Source: Myxococcales bacterium (GTDB lineage Bacteria > Myxococcota_A > Polyangia > Nannocystales > Nannocystaceae). Taken from it: DNA of 64,000 nucleotides. A model generated the notes under the pieces. The model was not told the DNA's origin and did not search any database. It saw only the letters and a list, made by a program, of their open reading frames with translations. The stretch is from NCBI GenBank assembly GCA_020633315.1, contig JACKDV010000004.1, positions 434,001 through 498,000 on the forward strand, in the 5' to 3' direction. Of the stretch, positions 49,000 to 57,542 are shown piece after piece (within the stretch, counting starts at the first letter, position 1; each line of letters starts with the position of its first letter). The translations under genes and the position numbers were made by a program.

Positions 49000-49044
49000 T
49001 CCTGGGCCTGCTGGGCCTGGTGCTGGTCCGCCGCCGTCCTTCGG
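48946..49044 (+). repeat. imperfect tandem duplication of the protease 3' end
   Basis: About 46 bases starting GTCCTCGGCCTGCTGGGCCT (48946-48991) recur with a few changes 53 bases later (48999-49044). The second copy, read in another frame through the stop region, still encodes LVLGLLGLVLVRRRPSAVV and ends with TAG at 49053-49055. The period is not a multiple of three. Confidence 0.85.
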
Positions 49045-49051
49045 CCGTGGT

Positions 49052-50329
49052 CTAGCCCTCGGCCTGCTTGGCCTGCCAGCGCCGCGCCGCCGGCGAGTCG
49101 AGCGGATCGCCGCCGGTGGTGAACAGGGTGATGCCCTGCGCGCTCGCGGGCGGCCCCGCGTGCACGATGTGGTGCACGCTGCCCACGAAGGGCTGGGCCA
49201 GCCACTGCTGGAAGTTGGCGATCGGCTGCACGTTGTAGCGGTAGTCGTCGTTGGCCGCCTTGGCGGTGATGGTGCGCAGCAGCACCGCGTCGTCGGCCCA
49301 CGGCAGCGAGGCCACGCTCTGCCGGAACACGGGAGAGTAGCGCTTCCAGTACTGCTCGGCGTTGCTGAGGTAGAGCACCCGCAGCGGGACCCCCAGGGCC
49401 TGGGCCGCCTCGCCGATGCCGGCGAGCCCCTCGCGCTCGAGCAGGTTCACCCGCAGGGCCCGGATGCGCCGCTGCTCGAGCATCAGGCGCACGTAGTCGT
49501 AGGTCTCCTGGTCGTCGAAGACCGTGGGCACGCCCACCTTGGCCATGCGACGCCGGACCGCCCGCAGGCGACCGTGGATCCGCCCGCTGCCGCTGCGGTA
49601 CCAGTAGCGGAGCTCGCGAGCGCGCGGCTCGGGGTGGGCGGCGGCGATGATCTCGAGCGCCCGGGGTCGCCCGCCCTCCGACCACAGCGCGACCATCTCC
49701 TGGGGCGTGTCGGCGTGGAGGAAGAACAGGCGATACAGCTCGTGGATCTCCTGCACCGCGGGGTCGTAGTCCACCAGCCACGCGAGCTCCGAGCGGGCCC
49801 AGCCCACGAACAGGTAGCCCTGGTCGGTGCCCACGCCCAGGTACCCGCCGCCCACGCCCGCAAGCGCGGAGTGGAACGCATCGAGGGCCTTCTCGTTGCT
49901 CGACAGGTAGTGCTTGTTCTCCTGCGAGGGCGCCACGCCGCCGCGGTGCACCGGCACCGGATCCTCGGCCGTGCCGAACAGGATCGCAACCTGCTCCTCG
50001 TCGAGCGGGACCAGGCCGCCCGCGCTCGGGGTCGCGGCCGCGACCTCGGCCGACGGCTCCACCCTCGCCGACGGCTCCACCCTCGCCGACGGCTCCACCC
50101 TCGCCGACGGCTCCACCCTCGCCGACGGCTCCACCCTCGCCGGCGGCTCGGCGGGAGCCTCCACCGCGGCTCGCGGCTCGCGGGGGCTCGGGGCCTCGGC
50201 GACGGCGGCAGCCTCCTCGGGCCGTGGCCCCCCGTCGGGGCTCGTCGCTCCCCCCTGCGCGGTGCAGGCGAGCAGGCCGAGGACGACCAGGGCGGAGGCG
50301 AGGGGGCGGTGGCTCACCCGAGATCTCAT
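49052..50329 (-). CDS. LIC_10091-like lipoprotein with ARVEPS tandem repeat
   Basis: A 425-residue predicted lipoprotein. The ATG at 50327-50329 gives lipobox LGLLAC (Cys22); an upstream TTG is less likely. Five tandem ARVEPS units follow an Ala/Pro/Glu-rich linker. The main domain (about 125-415) resembles the Leptospira LIC_10091 family as I recall it: ENKHYLSSNEKALDAFHSAL, GGYLGVGTDQGYLFVGWARS, WLVDYDPAVQEIHELYRLFF, RVLYLSNAEQYWKRYSPVFR and GSVHHIVHAGPP. No activity is known for that family. It is convergent with the protease gene and almost touches the duplicated tail. Confidence 0.8.
   Translation of the reverse strand: MRSRVSHRPLASALVVLGLLACTAQGGATSPDGGPRPEEAAAVAEAPSPREPRAAVEAPAEPPARVEPSARVEPSARVEPSARVEPSARVEPSAEVAAATPSAGGLVPLDEEQVAILFGTAEDPVPVHRGGVAPSQENKHYLSSNEKALDAFHSALAGVGGGYLGVGTDQGYLFVGWARSELAWLVDYDPAVQEIHELYRLFFLHADTPQEMVALWSEGGRPRALEIIAAAHPEPRARELRYWYRSGSGRIHGRLRAVRRRMAKVGVPTVFDDQETYDYVRLMLEQRRIRALRVNLLEREGLAGIGEAAQALGVPLRVLYLSNAEQYWKRYSPVFRQSVASLPWADDAVLLRTITAKAANDDYRYNVQPIANFQQWLAQPFVGSVHHIVHAGPPASAQGITLFTTGGDPLDSPAARRWQAKQAEG
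50049..50138 (-). repeat. 18-bp tandem repeat, five copies
   Basis: GCCGACGGCTCCACCCTC is repeated five times without interruption (50049-50138, plus-strand reading). On the coding strand it gives the ARVEPS units of the lipoprotein linker. It can change length without changing the frame. Confidence 0.95.
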
Positions 50330-50424
50330 GCGCCCACCCGTCGCGAAGCGCAAGCTTCCGGCGAACGGAGCAGGCCCGGGTGGTATGGTGCATCACCCCG
50401 CGCCCGGAGGGACGGGGACCTGCC

Positions 50425-50901
50425 ATGCGGATCGTGTGCATCTCCGACACGCACGGACGCCACGCGCGGCTGGAGGTCCCGCCCTGCGACCTGCCGATCC
50501 ATGCCGGCGACGCCACCCGCCGCGGTCGCCTCGAGGAGCTGCGCTCCGCCCTGGCCTGGATGTCCCGCCGCTTCCGTCGCATGGCCTACAACCGCGAGCG
50601 CGGCCCGGAGATCGCCGCACACTGGGCCGCGATCCCCGAGGGCCTCGACCTGCTGCTCACCCACGGCCCCCCGCGGGGGGTGGGCGACCGGGCGATCCTC
50701 GGGGTGAACGCGGGCTGCGACGACCTGCTGGCGCGCGTGCACCTGGTGCGGCCGCGGGTGCACGTGTTCGGGCACATCCACGAGGCGGCCGGGGAGTACC
50801 GCCTGCCCGGCCTGCCCACGCGCTTCTACAACGTGGCGAGCAGCCGCCTGCTGGGCTGGACCCGCGCGCCGGTGGTGCTCGAGCTGCCGCCCTCGTGCTA
50901 G
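50425..50901 (+). CDS. metallophosphoesterase with the GNH-motif segment missing
   Basis: A 158-residue member of the calcineurin-like (MPPED-type) phosphoesterases. Metal motifs present are ISDTHG (Asp8, His10), HAGD (Gly28-Asp29), LLTHGPP (His80) and GHIHE (His117, His119). After TRRGRLEELRSALAWMSRR the sequence jumps directly to AYNRERGPEIAAHW. In usual members about 50-60 residues with GNHD/E (metal-binding Asn and catalytic His) lie between. The deletion is in frame and the rest is intact. The enzyme is therefore probably inactive or altered, or the gene is a recent pseudogene. The start is ATG at 50425. It is followed 11 bp later by an oxidoreductase gene. Confidence 0.8.
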   Translation: MRIVCISDTHGRHARLEVPPCDLPIHAGDATRRGRLEELRSALAWMSRRFRRMAYNRERGPEIAAHWAAIPEGLDLLLTHGPPRGVGDRAILGVNAGCDDLLARVHLVRPRVHVFGHIHEAAGEYRLPGLPTRFYNVASSRLLGWTRAPVVLELPPSC

Positions 50902-50912
50902 ATGCCACCGCG

Positions 50913-51929
50913 ATGACCTCGAACCGCAGCTTCACCCTCGTCTCGCGCCCCCAGGGCGAGCTCGCCGATTCCGACCTCGCCTTGCACGAGGCGCCGATCG
51001 TCGCGCCCGCCAAGGGCCAGATCCAGGTGCGGACCACCTGCATCTCCCTCGATCCCACCAACCGCATCTGGATGAGCGACGTGCCGCAGTACATGCCGCC
51101 GATCGCGATCGGCGAGGTGGTGCGAGCGCTCGGCGTGGCGGTGGTGGAGCAGTCGGCCCACCCCGACTTCGCGGTGGGCGATCGCGTGGTGGGCCTGCCC
51201 GGCTGGGCCACGCACCCCACCATGGATCCGGCCGCGGCCGCGTTCCAGAAGCTCCCGGCCGGGCTCGACATGTCCGACGCCAAGGTGCTCGGCCTGCTCG
51301 GCACCACCAGCGGGATGACGGCCTACTTCGGCCTGCTCGACGTGCTCGAGCCCACGGCGGGGCAGACCCTGGTCGTCGACGCGGCGGCGGGCTCGGTGGG
51401 CTCGCTGGTCGGACAGATCGCCAAGCTCCACGGCTGCCGCGTGGTGGGCATCGCGGGCGGCCCCCGCAAGGTCCAGTACCTCACCGAGACCCTCGGGCTC
51501 GACGCGGGCATCGACTACAAGAACGAGGACGTGGGCGCCGCGCTCGACCGGCACTGCCCCGACGGGATCGACCTGTGCTTCGAGAACGTGGGCGGCCCGA
51601 TCTTCGACGAGATCCTCATGCGCATGAACAACCACGGCCGCGTGTCGCTGTGCGGGCTGATCTCCGGCTACAACGCGGCCGGCATCGAGCGGGTGCCGGG
51701 CCCCTACGCCTTCGGCATGATCCTCATGCGTCGGCTGCGGGTGCAGGGCTTCATCATCCTCGACTACGCACCGCGCTTCGCCGAGGCCACGGCCACGCTG
51801 CTGGAGTGGGGCCAGCAGGGCAAGCTCGTCACCCTGGAAGACGTGCGCACGGGCTTCGACCAGCTGCCCGAGTCGCTGCGCCAGCTCCTTCGCGGCGAGA
51901 AGCACGGCAAGATGGTGCTCGTGCCGTAG
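50913..51929 (+). CDS. MDR-family NADP-dependent oxidoreductase (2-alkenal/prostaglandin reductase type)
   Basis: A 338-residue zinc-free medium-chain reductase. The N-terminal catalytic domain has ISLDPTNRIWMSDVPQYMPP and IGEVVRALGVAVVEQS. The Rossmann domain carries the AAAGSVGSLVGQIAKLHGCR dinucleotide motif, IDYKNEDV and CFENVGGPIFDEIL, all typical of the NADP-dependent alkenal/leukotriene B4 dehydrogenase group. Such enzymes reduce alpha,beta-unsaturated carbonyls with NADPH. The start is ATG at 50913 (MTSNRSFTLVSRPQGE). Cytoplasmic. Probably co-transcribed with the shortened phosphoesterase. Confidence 0.92.
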   Translation: MTSNRSFTLVSRPQGELADSDLALHEAPIVAPAKGQIQVRTTCISLDPTNRIWMSDVPQYMPPIAIGEVVRALGVAVVEQSAHPDFAVGDRVVGLPGWATHPTMDPAAAAFQKLPAGLDMSDAKVLGLLGTTSGMTAYFGLLDVLEPTAGQTLVVDAAAGSVGSLVGQIAKLHGCRVVGIAGGPRKVQYLTETLGLDAGIDYKNEDVGAALDRHCPDGIDLCFENVGGPIFDEILMRMNNHGRVSLCGLISGYNAAGIERVPGPYAFGMILMRRLRVQGFIILDYAPRFAEATATLLEWGQQGKLVTLEDVRTGFDQLPESLRQLLRGEKHGKMVLVP

Positions 51930-52119
51930 CGCCCGCGATCGCACGGGCCCCCGTCGATCGCGCCGGGCGCCCGCGAGGATCACCCTCCCGCCTCCGTCCT
52001 CGCCGCCTGCGCGCCGTCTTCGCCGAAGCCCGCGAGATCCCTCGATCATCGGCTCGTTCGGCCGCCGCGCCGAGCTCGCTGGCGATACGTTCCGCGCTCT
52101 CGTACCGTTGTCCATCCCA

Positions 52120-52764
52120 GTGAGCCGACCGAGCCTCTTCGCCTCTGCGAGCTTGCCCGCGGCTGCCGCCGCGGACGGCAGCGTGTGGGTGTGGCCCGCG
52201 GAGGCAGAGCCGGAGGCCCCCGATGCAACGCGGGCCGAGCCCGTCGACGAGGTGCCCTGGGACGACATGATGCGTCGCCACGGCCGTCGCGTGGTGGTGG
52301 CCCTGGTCGCGCAGGGCGTGCCGCTCGAGCGCGCCAAGGAGCTGGCCCAGGATGCGTGGCTGCGGGTGATCGATCGTCACCGCCGCGGCCACATCACCGA
52401 CCTGCAGCTGCCGGGGCTGGTGATCGCCCAGGCCGGCTTCCTCGCCCGCGACGACATGCGTCGTCGCGATCGACGCTCGCGGCTCGACGAGCCGCACCGC
52501 CAGGCGGCCGCCAACGACCTGAGCCTCGATCTCGAGGATCAGCTCGACGCGCGGCAGCGGCTGCGAGTGGTGCGGAGCGTGCTCGACCGCGCCTCGCCCA
52601 ACGCCCAGCGGGTGTTCGGGCTGCTGTACGGCGAGCGGGCCATGAGCCCCGCCGAGGTGGCGACCGAGCTGGGCCTGTCGGTCCAGCGCGTACGACAGAT
52701 CGTCTGTGAGCTCCGCAAGCGCATGCGGGCGGCAATCGCCGAGCCCGGGAGGAAGCTGCGATGA
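52120..52764 (+). CDS. ECF-type sigma-70 factor
   Basis: A 214-residue sigma factor from a GTG at 52120; a TTG at 52108 would add four residues. The N-terminal 45 residues are Ala/Glu/Pro-rich. Region 2 follows (VVALVAQGVPLERAKELAQD, AWLRVIDRHRRGHITDL, LARDDMRRRDRRSR). Region 4 is clear (SPNAQRVFGLLYGERAMSPA, VATELGLSVQRVRQIVCELR). The stop overlaps the ATG of a zinc-finger anti-sigma-like gene by four bases (ATGA). Together they form a standard ECF/anti-sigma module. Confidence 0.88.
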   Translation: MSRPSLFASASLPAAAAADGSVWVWPAEAEPEAPDATRAEPVDEVPWDDMMRRHGRRVVVALVAQGVPLERAKELAQDAWLRVIDRHRRGHITDLQLPGLVIAQAGFLARDDMRRRDRRSRLDEPHRQAAANDLSLDLEDQLDARQRLRVVRSVLDRASPNAQRVFGLLYGERAMSPAEVATELGLSVQRVRQIVCELRKRMRAAIAEPGRKLR

Positions 52765-53354
52765 AGGTCATTGTCCTCGATGGCCATCCTCGTCAAGAGG
52801 AGCTGGCCGACTACGTCAGCGATGCACTGTCCGCCGCGCAGAGCGAGCGGCTCGAGGAGCACCTGCTCGACTGCCCGCGCTGTGCCGCTCGCCTGCAAGA
52901 GGCCGCGAGCTTCCAGCTGCTCCTGCACGAGGCCGCCGAGTCCCTCGAGTCCGATCGCCGCGCGCCGCCCTCGAGGCTCCGCCGCGTGGGTCGACGCCTG
53001 GGCGCCGTGGGCGGGCTGTGGGGTGCCGCGGCTGCGTTCGCGCTGGTGCTCATGCGACCGCCCACCGACGACACCGAGCCGGTGCCCGTGGTGACCCTGG
53101 CCGACGATCCCTCGCCCGAGCGCTCCGACGATCGCCGCTGGAGCGGGGAGTGCGACCCGACCGACATCGGCTGCGCCGAGGCCCTGCTCGCCAGCGTCGA
53201 TCCCCTCGAGAGCGTCGACCCGCTCTCCTCGTGGCCCGACGATCCCCTGGTGCGCTCGGTGTTCGACTCCGAGCCCAGCCTGGAGCCCTGCGGCTCGGGC
53301 GAGGACGGGGGCATGCTCGTCTGCCCGGTGGACGACGATCCGTTCTCCGGCTAG
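52761..53354 (+). CDS. zinc-finger anti-sigma factor-like membrane protein
   Basis: A 197-residue protein. The N-terminal anti-sigma domain (about 9-60) contains the Hx3Cx2C motif HLLDCPRC (His34, Cys38, Cys41), the zinc-binding ZAS signature. One membrane helix lies at about 80-97 (LGAVGGLWGAAAAFALVLM). The remaining 95 residues outside are acidic, with two or three Cys near the end. It would hold the sigma factor encoded just upstream at the membrane until an envelope signal arrives; translational coupling (ATGA overlap) supports this. The adjacent secreted metalloprotease gene may belong to the regulon. Confidence 0.87.
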   Translation: MKVIVLDGHPRQEELADYVSDALSAAQSERLEEHLLDCPRCAARLQEAASFQLLLHEAAESLESDRRAPPSRLRRVGRRLGAVGGLWGAAAAFALVLMRPPTDDTEPVPVVTLADDPSPERSDDRRWSGECDPTDIGCAEALLASVDPLESVDPLSSWPDDPLVRSVFDSEPSLEPCGSGEDGGMLVCPVDDDPFSG

Positions 53355-53589
53355 CGCCTGCTGCAGCGCCGCACCGAAGGCGGTCTGCACCGGACCCGCC
53401 GAGCCCGCCACGACCGGCGGGCAACCGAGCCATGGCTCGCACGGGGGCACTCGGGGCACGCGGGGGCACGCGGGGGAAAAAAGTAGAGCCCGTCGTGCGC
53501 GAGACCGAGGCGCATCGAGCGGCATCATGCTCCCGAGCGCCCGGGATCCCGCATTTGCTCCCACGACCGCGACGACCGAGCCCGATCGC

Positions 53590-53618
53590 TTGACCGCGCA
53601 CACGCCCGCACCTAAAAC
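53590..53618 (+). promoter_or_regulatory. candidate promoter overlapping the metalloprotease start
   Basis: TTGACC (53590-53595) and TAAAAC (53613-53618) are separated by 17 bp. Transcription would begin near 53625, past the ATG at 53621. If real, translation would start at the in-frame GTG at 53645, which has AGG upstream and gives a shorter signal peptide. Confidence 0.35.
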
Positions 53619-53620
53619 CG

Positions 53621-56548
53621 ATGGTGCGGATTCGCAGGTTCGTTGTGAATAGAACGCTTGCCCTCGCTCTCGTCGCCGTCCTGTGGCCTCTCACCGCGGA
53701 GGCGATCGAGGCTCCCACGGGCGCCCTCGCGACCGGCCCCGGTCGCCTCGAGCTGGCCGATGGTCGCGTGCTCGTGCCCGCCGTCCCGCATCGCTGGCGC
53801 GCCAGCGCGGCCGCGCCCTCGCAGGCCCGGGCCTTCGATGCCCTGGTCGCGGAGCTCGGTCCCACCTGGGCCACCTGGGATCCCACCGGCGAGCACCCCC
53901 GCCAGATCCTCACCACCGGGCTCGAGGCTCCGGGCACGGTGGCCCACGCGGCCGAGGCCGAGCGCTTCGCTCGCGAGCTGCTCGAGCGCCACCTCGAGCT
54001 GCTCGCCCCCGGCACCAGCCCCGGCGACTTCGTGGTGATCGCCAACGAGCTGTCGGGGGGCCTGCGCAGCGTGGGCTTCGCCCAGCGCTCGGGCGGTCGC
54101 GAGGTGGTGGGCGGACAGATCGGCATGGTCTTCGCCCACGACCGCCTGGTGATGATCAACAGCCTGGCGCAGCCGCACGTGCTGGTGCCGACCACTGCCT
54201 CGCGGATCTCCGACGCCACCGCGCGCGACCGGGCCCAGCGCTGGATCACCGACGACCTGGCCGCCGCCACCCTGCGCACCCGCCCGACCGTCGAGGGCCC
54301 GCTGGTGCTGCCAGTGGGCGACGCGAGCGGGCCTCGCTACCGCGAGGTGCTGCGCGCCGAGGTCCGCACCGAGCAGCCGCTGGGGCGCCTGTGGGTCTAC
54401 CTCGACGCCGAGACCGGCGAGCCCGTGGCCCGCGAGTCGCGGATGCACTACGCCAGCGGGCAGGTCGTCTACGACACGCCGCAGCGCAGCCCCACCCTCG
54501 GGCGCATCCTCGTGCCGGCGCCCTTCACCGAGCACGTGGTCGGCGGCTTCGCCCAGGTCAGCGATCCCTCGGGCTTCGTCACCTTCCCCGGCCCCACCAC
54601 CAACGTGCAGCCCGGCCTGCACGGCCCCCTCGCGGCGGTCACCGACGAGGCGGGCCCGCTGGCGAGCTCCTCGCTGTTCCTCCCCGACGGCGGCAGCGCG
54701 ACCTGGAGCGCCGCCACCAGCGAGCTCGCCGACGCGCAGCTCACCACCTACGCCCACACCCTGGCGGTCAAGAGCTACGTGCGGGCCTTCGCGTCGGACC
54801 TCGCCTGGCTCGACCAGCAGATCAGCACCACCGTCAACATCGACGACGTGTGCAACGCGATGTCGGACGGCGACTCGCTGTTCTTCCTGCGCTCGAGCCC
54901 CGCCTGCGAGAACTCGGGGCGGATGCCCGACGTCGTCTACCACGAGTTCGGCCACTCGGTTCACCATCAGTCGCTCATCCCCGGCGTGGGCCTGTTCGAC
55001 GGCGCGCTCTCGGAGGGCATCTCGGACTACCTGAGCGCCACCATCCAGAACGACTCGGGCGTGGGGCGTGGCTTCTTCTACACCAGCGAGCCGCTGCGCG
55101 AGCTCGACCCCGACGGCTTCGAGTGGACCTGGCCGCAGGACAACGGCGAGGTGCACGACGCCGGCCGCATCATCGGCGGCACGCTGTGGGACCTCCGCAC
55201 CCTGCTCATCGCCAAGTACGGCCAGGCCGAGGGCGTGCGCCAGGCCGACACGCTCTACTACCAGGCCACCCGCCGCGCGGTCGACATGCCCTCGATGTAC
55301 GGCGCGGCCCTCATCGCCGACGACGACGACGGCGACCTGGGCAACGGCACGCCCAACGTGTGTGAGATCAACGCGGCCTTCGGCGCCCACGGCCTGTTCT
55401 CCAGCAGCGATCCCGGGGCCGAGCGCATCTACGCCGACGAGCTGCCCGAGGGGCTGCACGTCTACGTGGCCCTCGACCTGCCCAACTTCGAGGCCTGCCC
55501 CCTGGGGGCCTCGGTGCAGATCGAGTGGGGCCCCCGCGACGGCGACGGCACCACCCAGGTCGCCGAGATGTTCCCCATCGAGGGCGGCTTCCAGAACGTG
55601 ATCCCGCCGCTGCCCTCCGGGCAGGTGATGCGCTACCGCGTGCACGTGCGCTACGACAACGGGGCCGAGCGGCAGGTGCCGGCCAACCTCGGCGATCCCT
55701 GGCTCGAGCACTGGTTCGGCGAGGTCGAGCCGATCTACTGCACCAGCTTCGCCGACGGCACCAGCGACGGCTGGAGCGCGCCCGCCCCCTGGGACGTGGA
55801 CGCCCCGCTGGGCCTGGCCGGCGATCCGGCGGCCACCGCCGGGCCCGATCCCTTCGTGCTAGGCCTCGATCTCAACGGCGACGGCTACTACCTGCCCTGG
55901 TCCACCGCCACCGCCGAGAGCCCGGAGATCACCATCCCGCGGGCCTACGAGTCGATCCGCCTGCACTACCAGCGCTGGCTCACCGTGGAGGACGGCTTCT
56001 ACGACCAGGCCCACATCCTGGTCGACGGCGACGAGGCGTGGAGCAACTACGCCAGCCCCGACGACTTCAACGGCGCCACCACCCACCACCGCGACGCCCA
56101 GTGGGCGTTCCACGACGTGGACATCACCGAGTGGGCCCTGGACGGCTCGGTGCGCCTGGGCTTCACCCTCGCCAGCGACGGCGGCCTGGAGATGGGCGGC
56201 TGGAACGTCGACGAGCTGTGCGTGGTGGGCTACTCGCCGCTGGGCGAGCCCCCGCCGCCCGGCTGCGGCGACGGGGTGGTCGACGCGGGCGAGGAGTGCG
56301 ACGACGGCAACGTGTTCGACGGCGACGGCTGCAGCTCGCAGTGCCTGATGGAGGGCACGGACGACGGCGATCCCTCGAGCTCGGGCGACGACTCCGGGGG
56401 AGGCGGGGGCGGCAGCGGGGGCCTGGTGGACGGTCACCTCATCGATCGCGGCTGCGCGTGCCAGGCCGAGCCGGGCGGCGGCCGCGGGCGCTGGGGCCTC
56501 GCCCTGCTGCCGCTGCTGTGGGCGGCGGTGCGTCGGCGCCGACGCTGA
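53621..56548 (+). CDS. secreted gluzincin metalloprotease with MYXO-CTERM-like tail
   Basis: A 975-residue exported protease. The signal peptide has VNRTLALALVAVLWPLTAEA. A long propeptide-like region (about 30-430) precedes the zinc site VVYHEFGHSVHH (His441, Glu442, His445), with the third ligand Glu465 in LSEGISDYLS. This is the gluzincin layout of M4/M36 peptidases. A C-terminal beta-rich region follows (about 610-885). Next come a DUF4215-type Cys repeat (CGDGVVDAGEECDDGNVFDG), a Gly/Asp/Ser linker and a tail RGCACQAEPG, WGLALLPLLWAAV, RRRRR, the MYXO-CTERM-like signal. GTG at 53645 is an alternative start. It lies downstream of a sigma/anti-sigma pair. Confidence 0.9.
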   Translation: MVRIRRFVVNRTLALALVAVLWPLTAEAIEAPTGALATGPGRLELADGRVLVPAVPHRWRASAAAPSQARAFDALVAELGPTWATWDPTGEHPRQILTTGLEAPGTVAHAAEAERFARELLERHLELLAPGTSPGDFVVIANELSGGLRSVGFAQRSGGREVVGGQIGMVFAHDRLVMINSLAQPHVLVPTTASRISDATARDRAQRWITDDLAAATLRTRPTVEGPLVLPVGDASGPRYREVLRAEVRTEQPLGRLWVYLDAETGEPVARESRMHYASGQVVYDTPQRSPTLGRILVPAPFTEHVVGGFAQVSDPSGFVTFPGPTTNVQPGLHGPLAAVTDEAGPLASSSLFLPDGGSATWSAATSELADAQLTTYAHTLAVKSYVRAFASDLAWLDQQISTTVNIDDVCNAMSDGDSLFFLRSSPACENSGRMPDVVYHEFGHSVHHQSLIPGVGLFDGALSEGISDYLSATIQNDSGVGRGFFYTSEPLRELDPDGFEWTWPQDNGEVHDAGRIIGGTLWDLRTLLIAKYGQAEGVRQADTLYYQATRRAVDMPSMYGAALIADDDDGDLGNGTPNVCEINAAFGAHGLFSSSDPGAERIYADELPEGLHVYVALDLPNFEACPLGASVQIEWGPRDGDGTTQVAEMFPIEGGFQNVIPPLPSGQVMRYRVHVRYDNGAERQVPANLGDPWLEHWFGEVEPIYCTSFADGTSDGWSAPAPWDVDAPLGLAGDPAATAGPDPFVLGLDLNGDGYYLPWSTATAESPEITIPRAYESIRLHYQRWLTVEDGFYDQAHILVDGDEAWSNYASPDDFNGATTHHRDAQWAFHDVDITEWALDGSVRLGFTLASDGGLEMGGWNVDELCVVGYSPLGEPPPPGCGDGVVDAGEECDDGNVFDGDGCSSQCLMEGTDDGDPSSSGDDSGGGGGGSGGLVDGHLIDRGCACQAEPGGGRGRWGLALLPLLWAAVRRRRR

Positions 56549-56582
56549 GGCCTCGATCTCCCTCCTGCGACCAGTCGTCCCC

Positions 56583-57521
56583 ATGAAGCTCATCGGTGCA
56601 TGCCAGCCTCGCTCGGGGACGATGTCCCTGCTGACCGCCATCGAGCGGATGGGCGGGCGCTGCTACCACATGAAGGTCGTCCTGCAGAACACGCTCGAGG
56701 GGCGGGGCGACCTCTACAAGTGGTTCCGCATCGCGGCGCTCGAGCCCTTCGACGCGGAGCGCCTGCGGCTGCTCCGGGAGCTCTTCGCCGGCTACGACGC
56801 CTGCGTCGATGCCCCCGCCTGCTACGTCTACGAGGAGCTGCGCCACCTCTTCCCCGACGCGCGCGTGGCCCTCACCAAGCGCGATGCCTCGAGGTGGCTC
56901 GCGTCGGTGTGCGACACCGTCCTGCGTCCGCACCGCTTCGCCCAGCGGCCGCTGGTGCGGGTGTGCATGGCCATCGTCGACCTCGTGTGGCGGATCCCGG
57001 TCGTGGGCGGCATCGGCATCATCGGCAAGATCGCCGCCCTGCCCCCAGCCGTCGCGATGCGCCCCTACCTCGACGAGCACGGCGAGCTGCTGGATTTCTA
57101 CGACGAGCACAACCACGACGAGATCCGGGCGCGCTACCACCACTACATCGAGGGCGTGGAGCGAGCCGTGCCCGCGGACCAGCTCGTCGTGCTCGAGGCG
57201 CCCTACGAGGATGCCTACCGCGAGCTCGGCCCGATCTTCGGGGTGGAGATCCCCGCCGACGAGCCCTGGCCCCACGTCAACGACCGCAAGGACGTCAACC
57301 GCAGCCTCGACATCGTGATGGCCTTGCTGGTGATCGTGCCCCTGACCTTCGTGGGCGCCCTGCTGGCGCTGGTCTACGCGCTGCTCACCGCGCCGCGGCT
57401 CGCGGTGGTGGTGGTGGCCGTCGTGGTGGCGACGATCGTCGGGGTGCGGTGGTTGCTGCGGTGGCTGCTCGCCCGGGTCGGCCAGCACGACGCGGCCAAG
57501 CGCAGCCCCGCCCCACCGTGA
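56583..57521 (+). CDS. sulfotransferase-family protein with C-terminal membrane helices
   Basis: A 312-residue protein. GACQPRSGTMSLLTAIERMG at residues 5-24 is the 5'-phosphosulfate-binding P-loop of the Sulfotransfer_4 group. CYHMKVVLQN follows, and FPDARVALTKRDASRWLASV holds the 3'-phosphate-binding region. The family transfers sulfate from PAPS; many bacterial members have unproven substrates. Unlike usual members it ends with two hydrophobic segments (about 241-262, 266-288) and a short basic tail, so it is probably membrane-bound with the catalytic part in the cytoplasm. Start ATG at 56583, 34 bp after the protease stop. Confidence 0.82.
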   Translation: MKLIGACQPRSGTMSLLTAIERMGGRCYHMKVVLQNTLEGRGDLYKWFRIAALEPFDAERLRLLRELFAGYDACVDAPACYVYEELRHLFPDARVALTKRDASRWLASVCDTVLRPHRFAQRPLVRVCMAIVDLVWRIPVVGGIGIIGKIAALPPAVAMRPYLDEHGELLDFYDEHNHDEIRARYHHYIEGVERAVPADQLVVLEAPYEDAYRELGPIFGVEIPADEPWPHVNDRKDVNRSLDIVMALLVIVPLTFVGALLALVYALLTAPRLAVVVVAVVVATIVGVRWLLRWLLARVGQHDAAKRSPAPP

Positions 57522-57542
57522 GCCCGCGAGCGGGCGTCGGCG

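Noticed and set aside
50049..50138. Tandem repeats considered as a CRISPR array
   Set aside because: Units are 18 bp without spacers and lie in frame inside a coding region.
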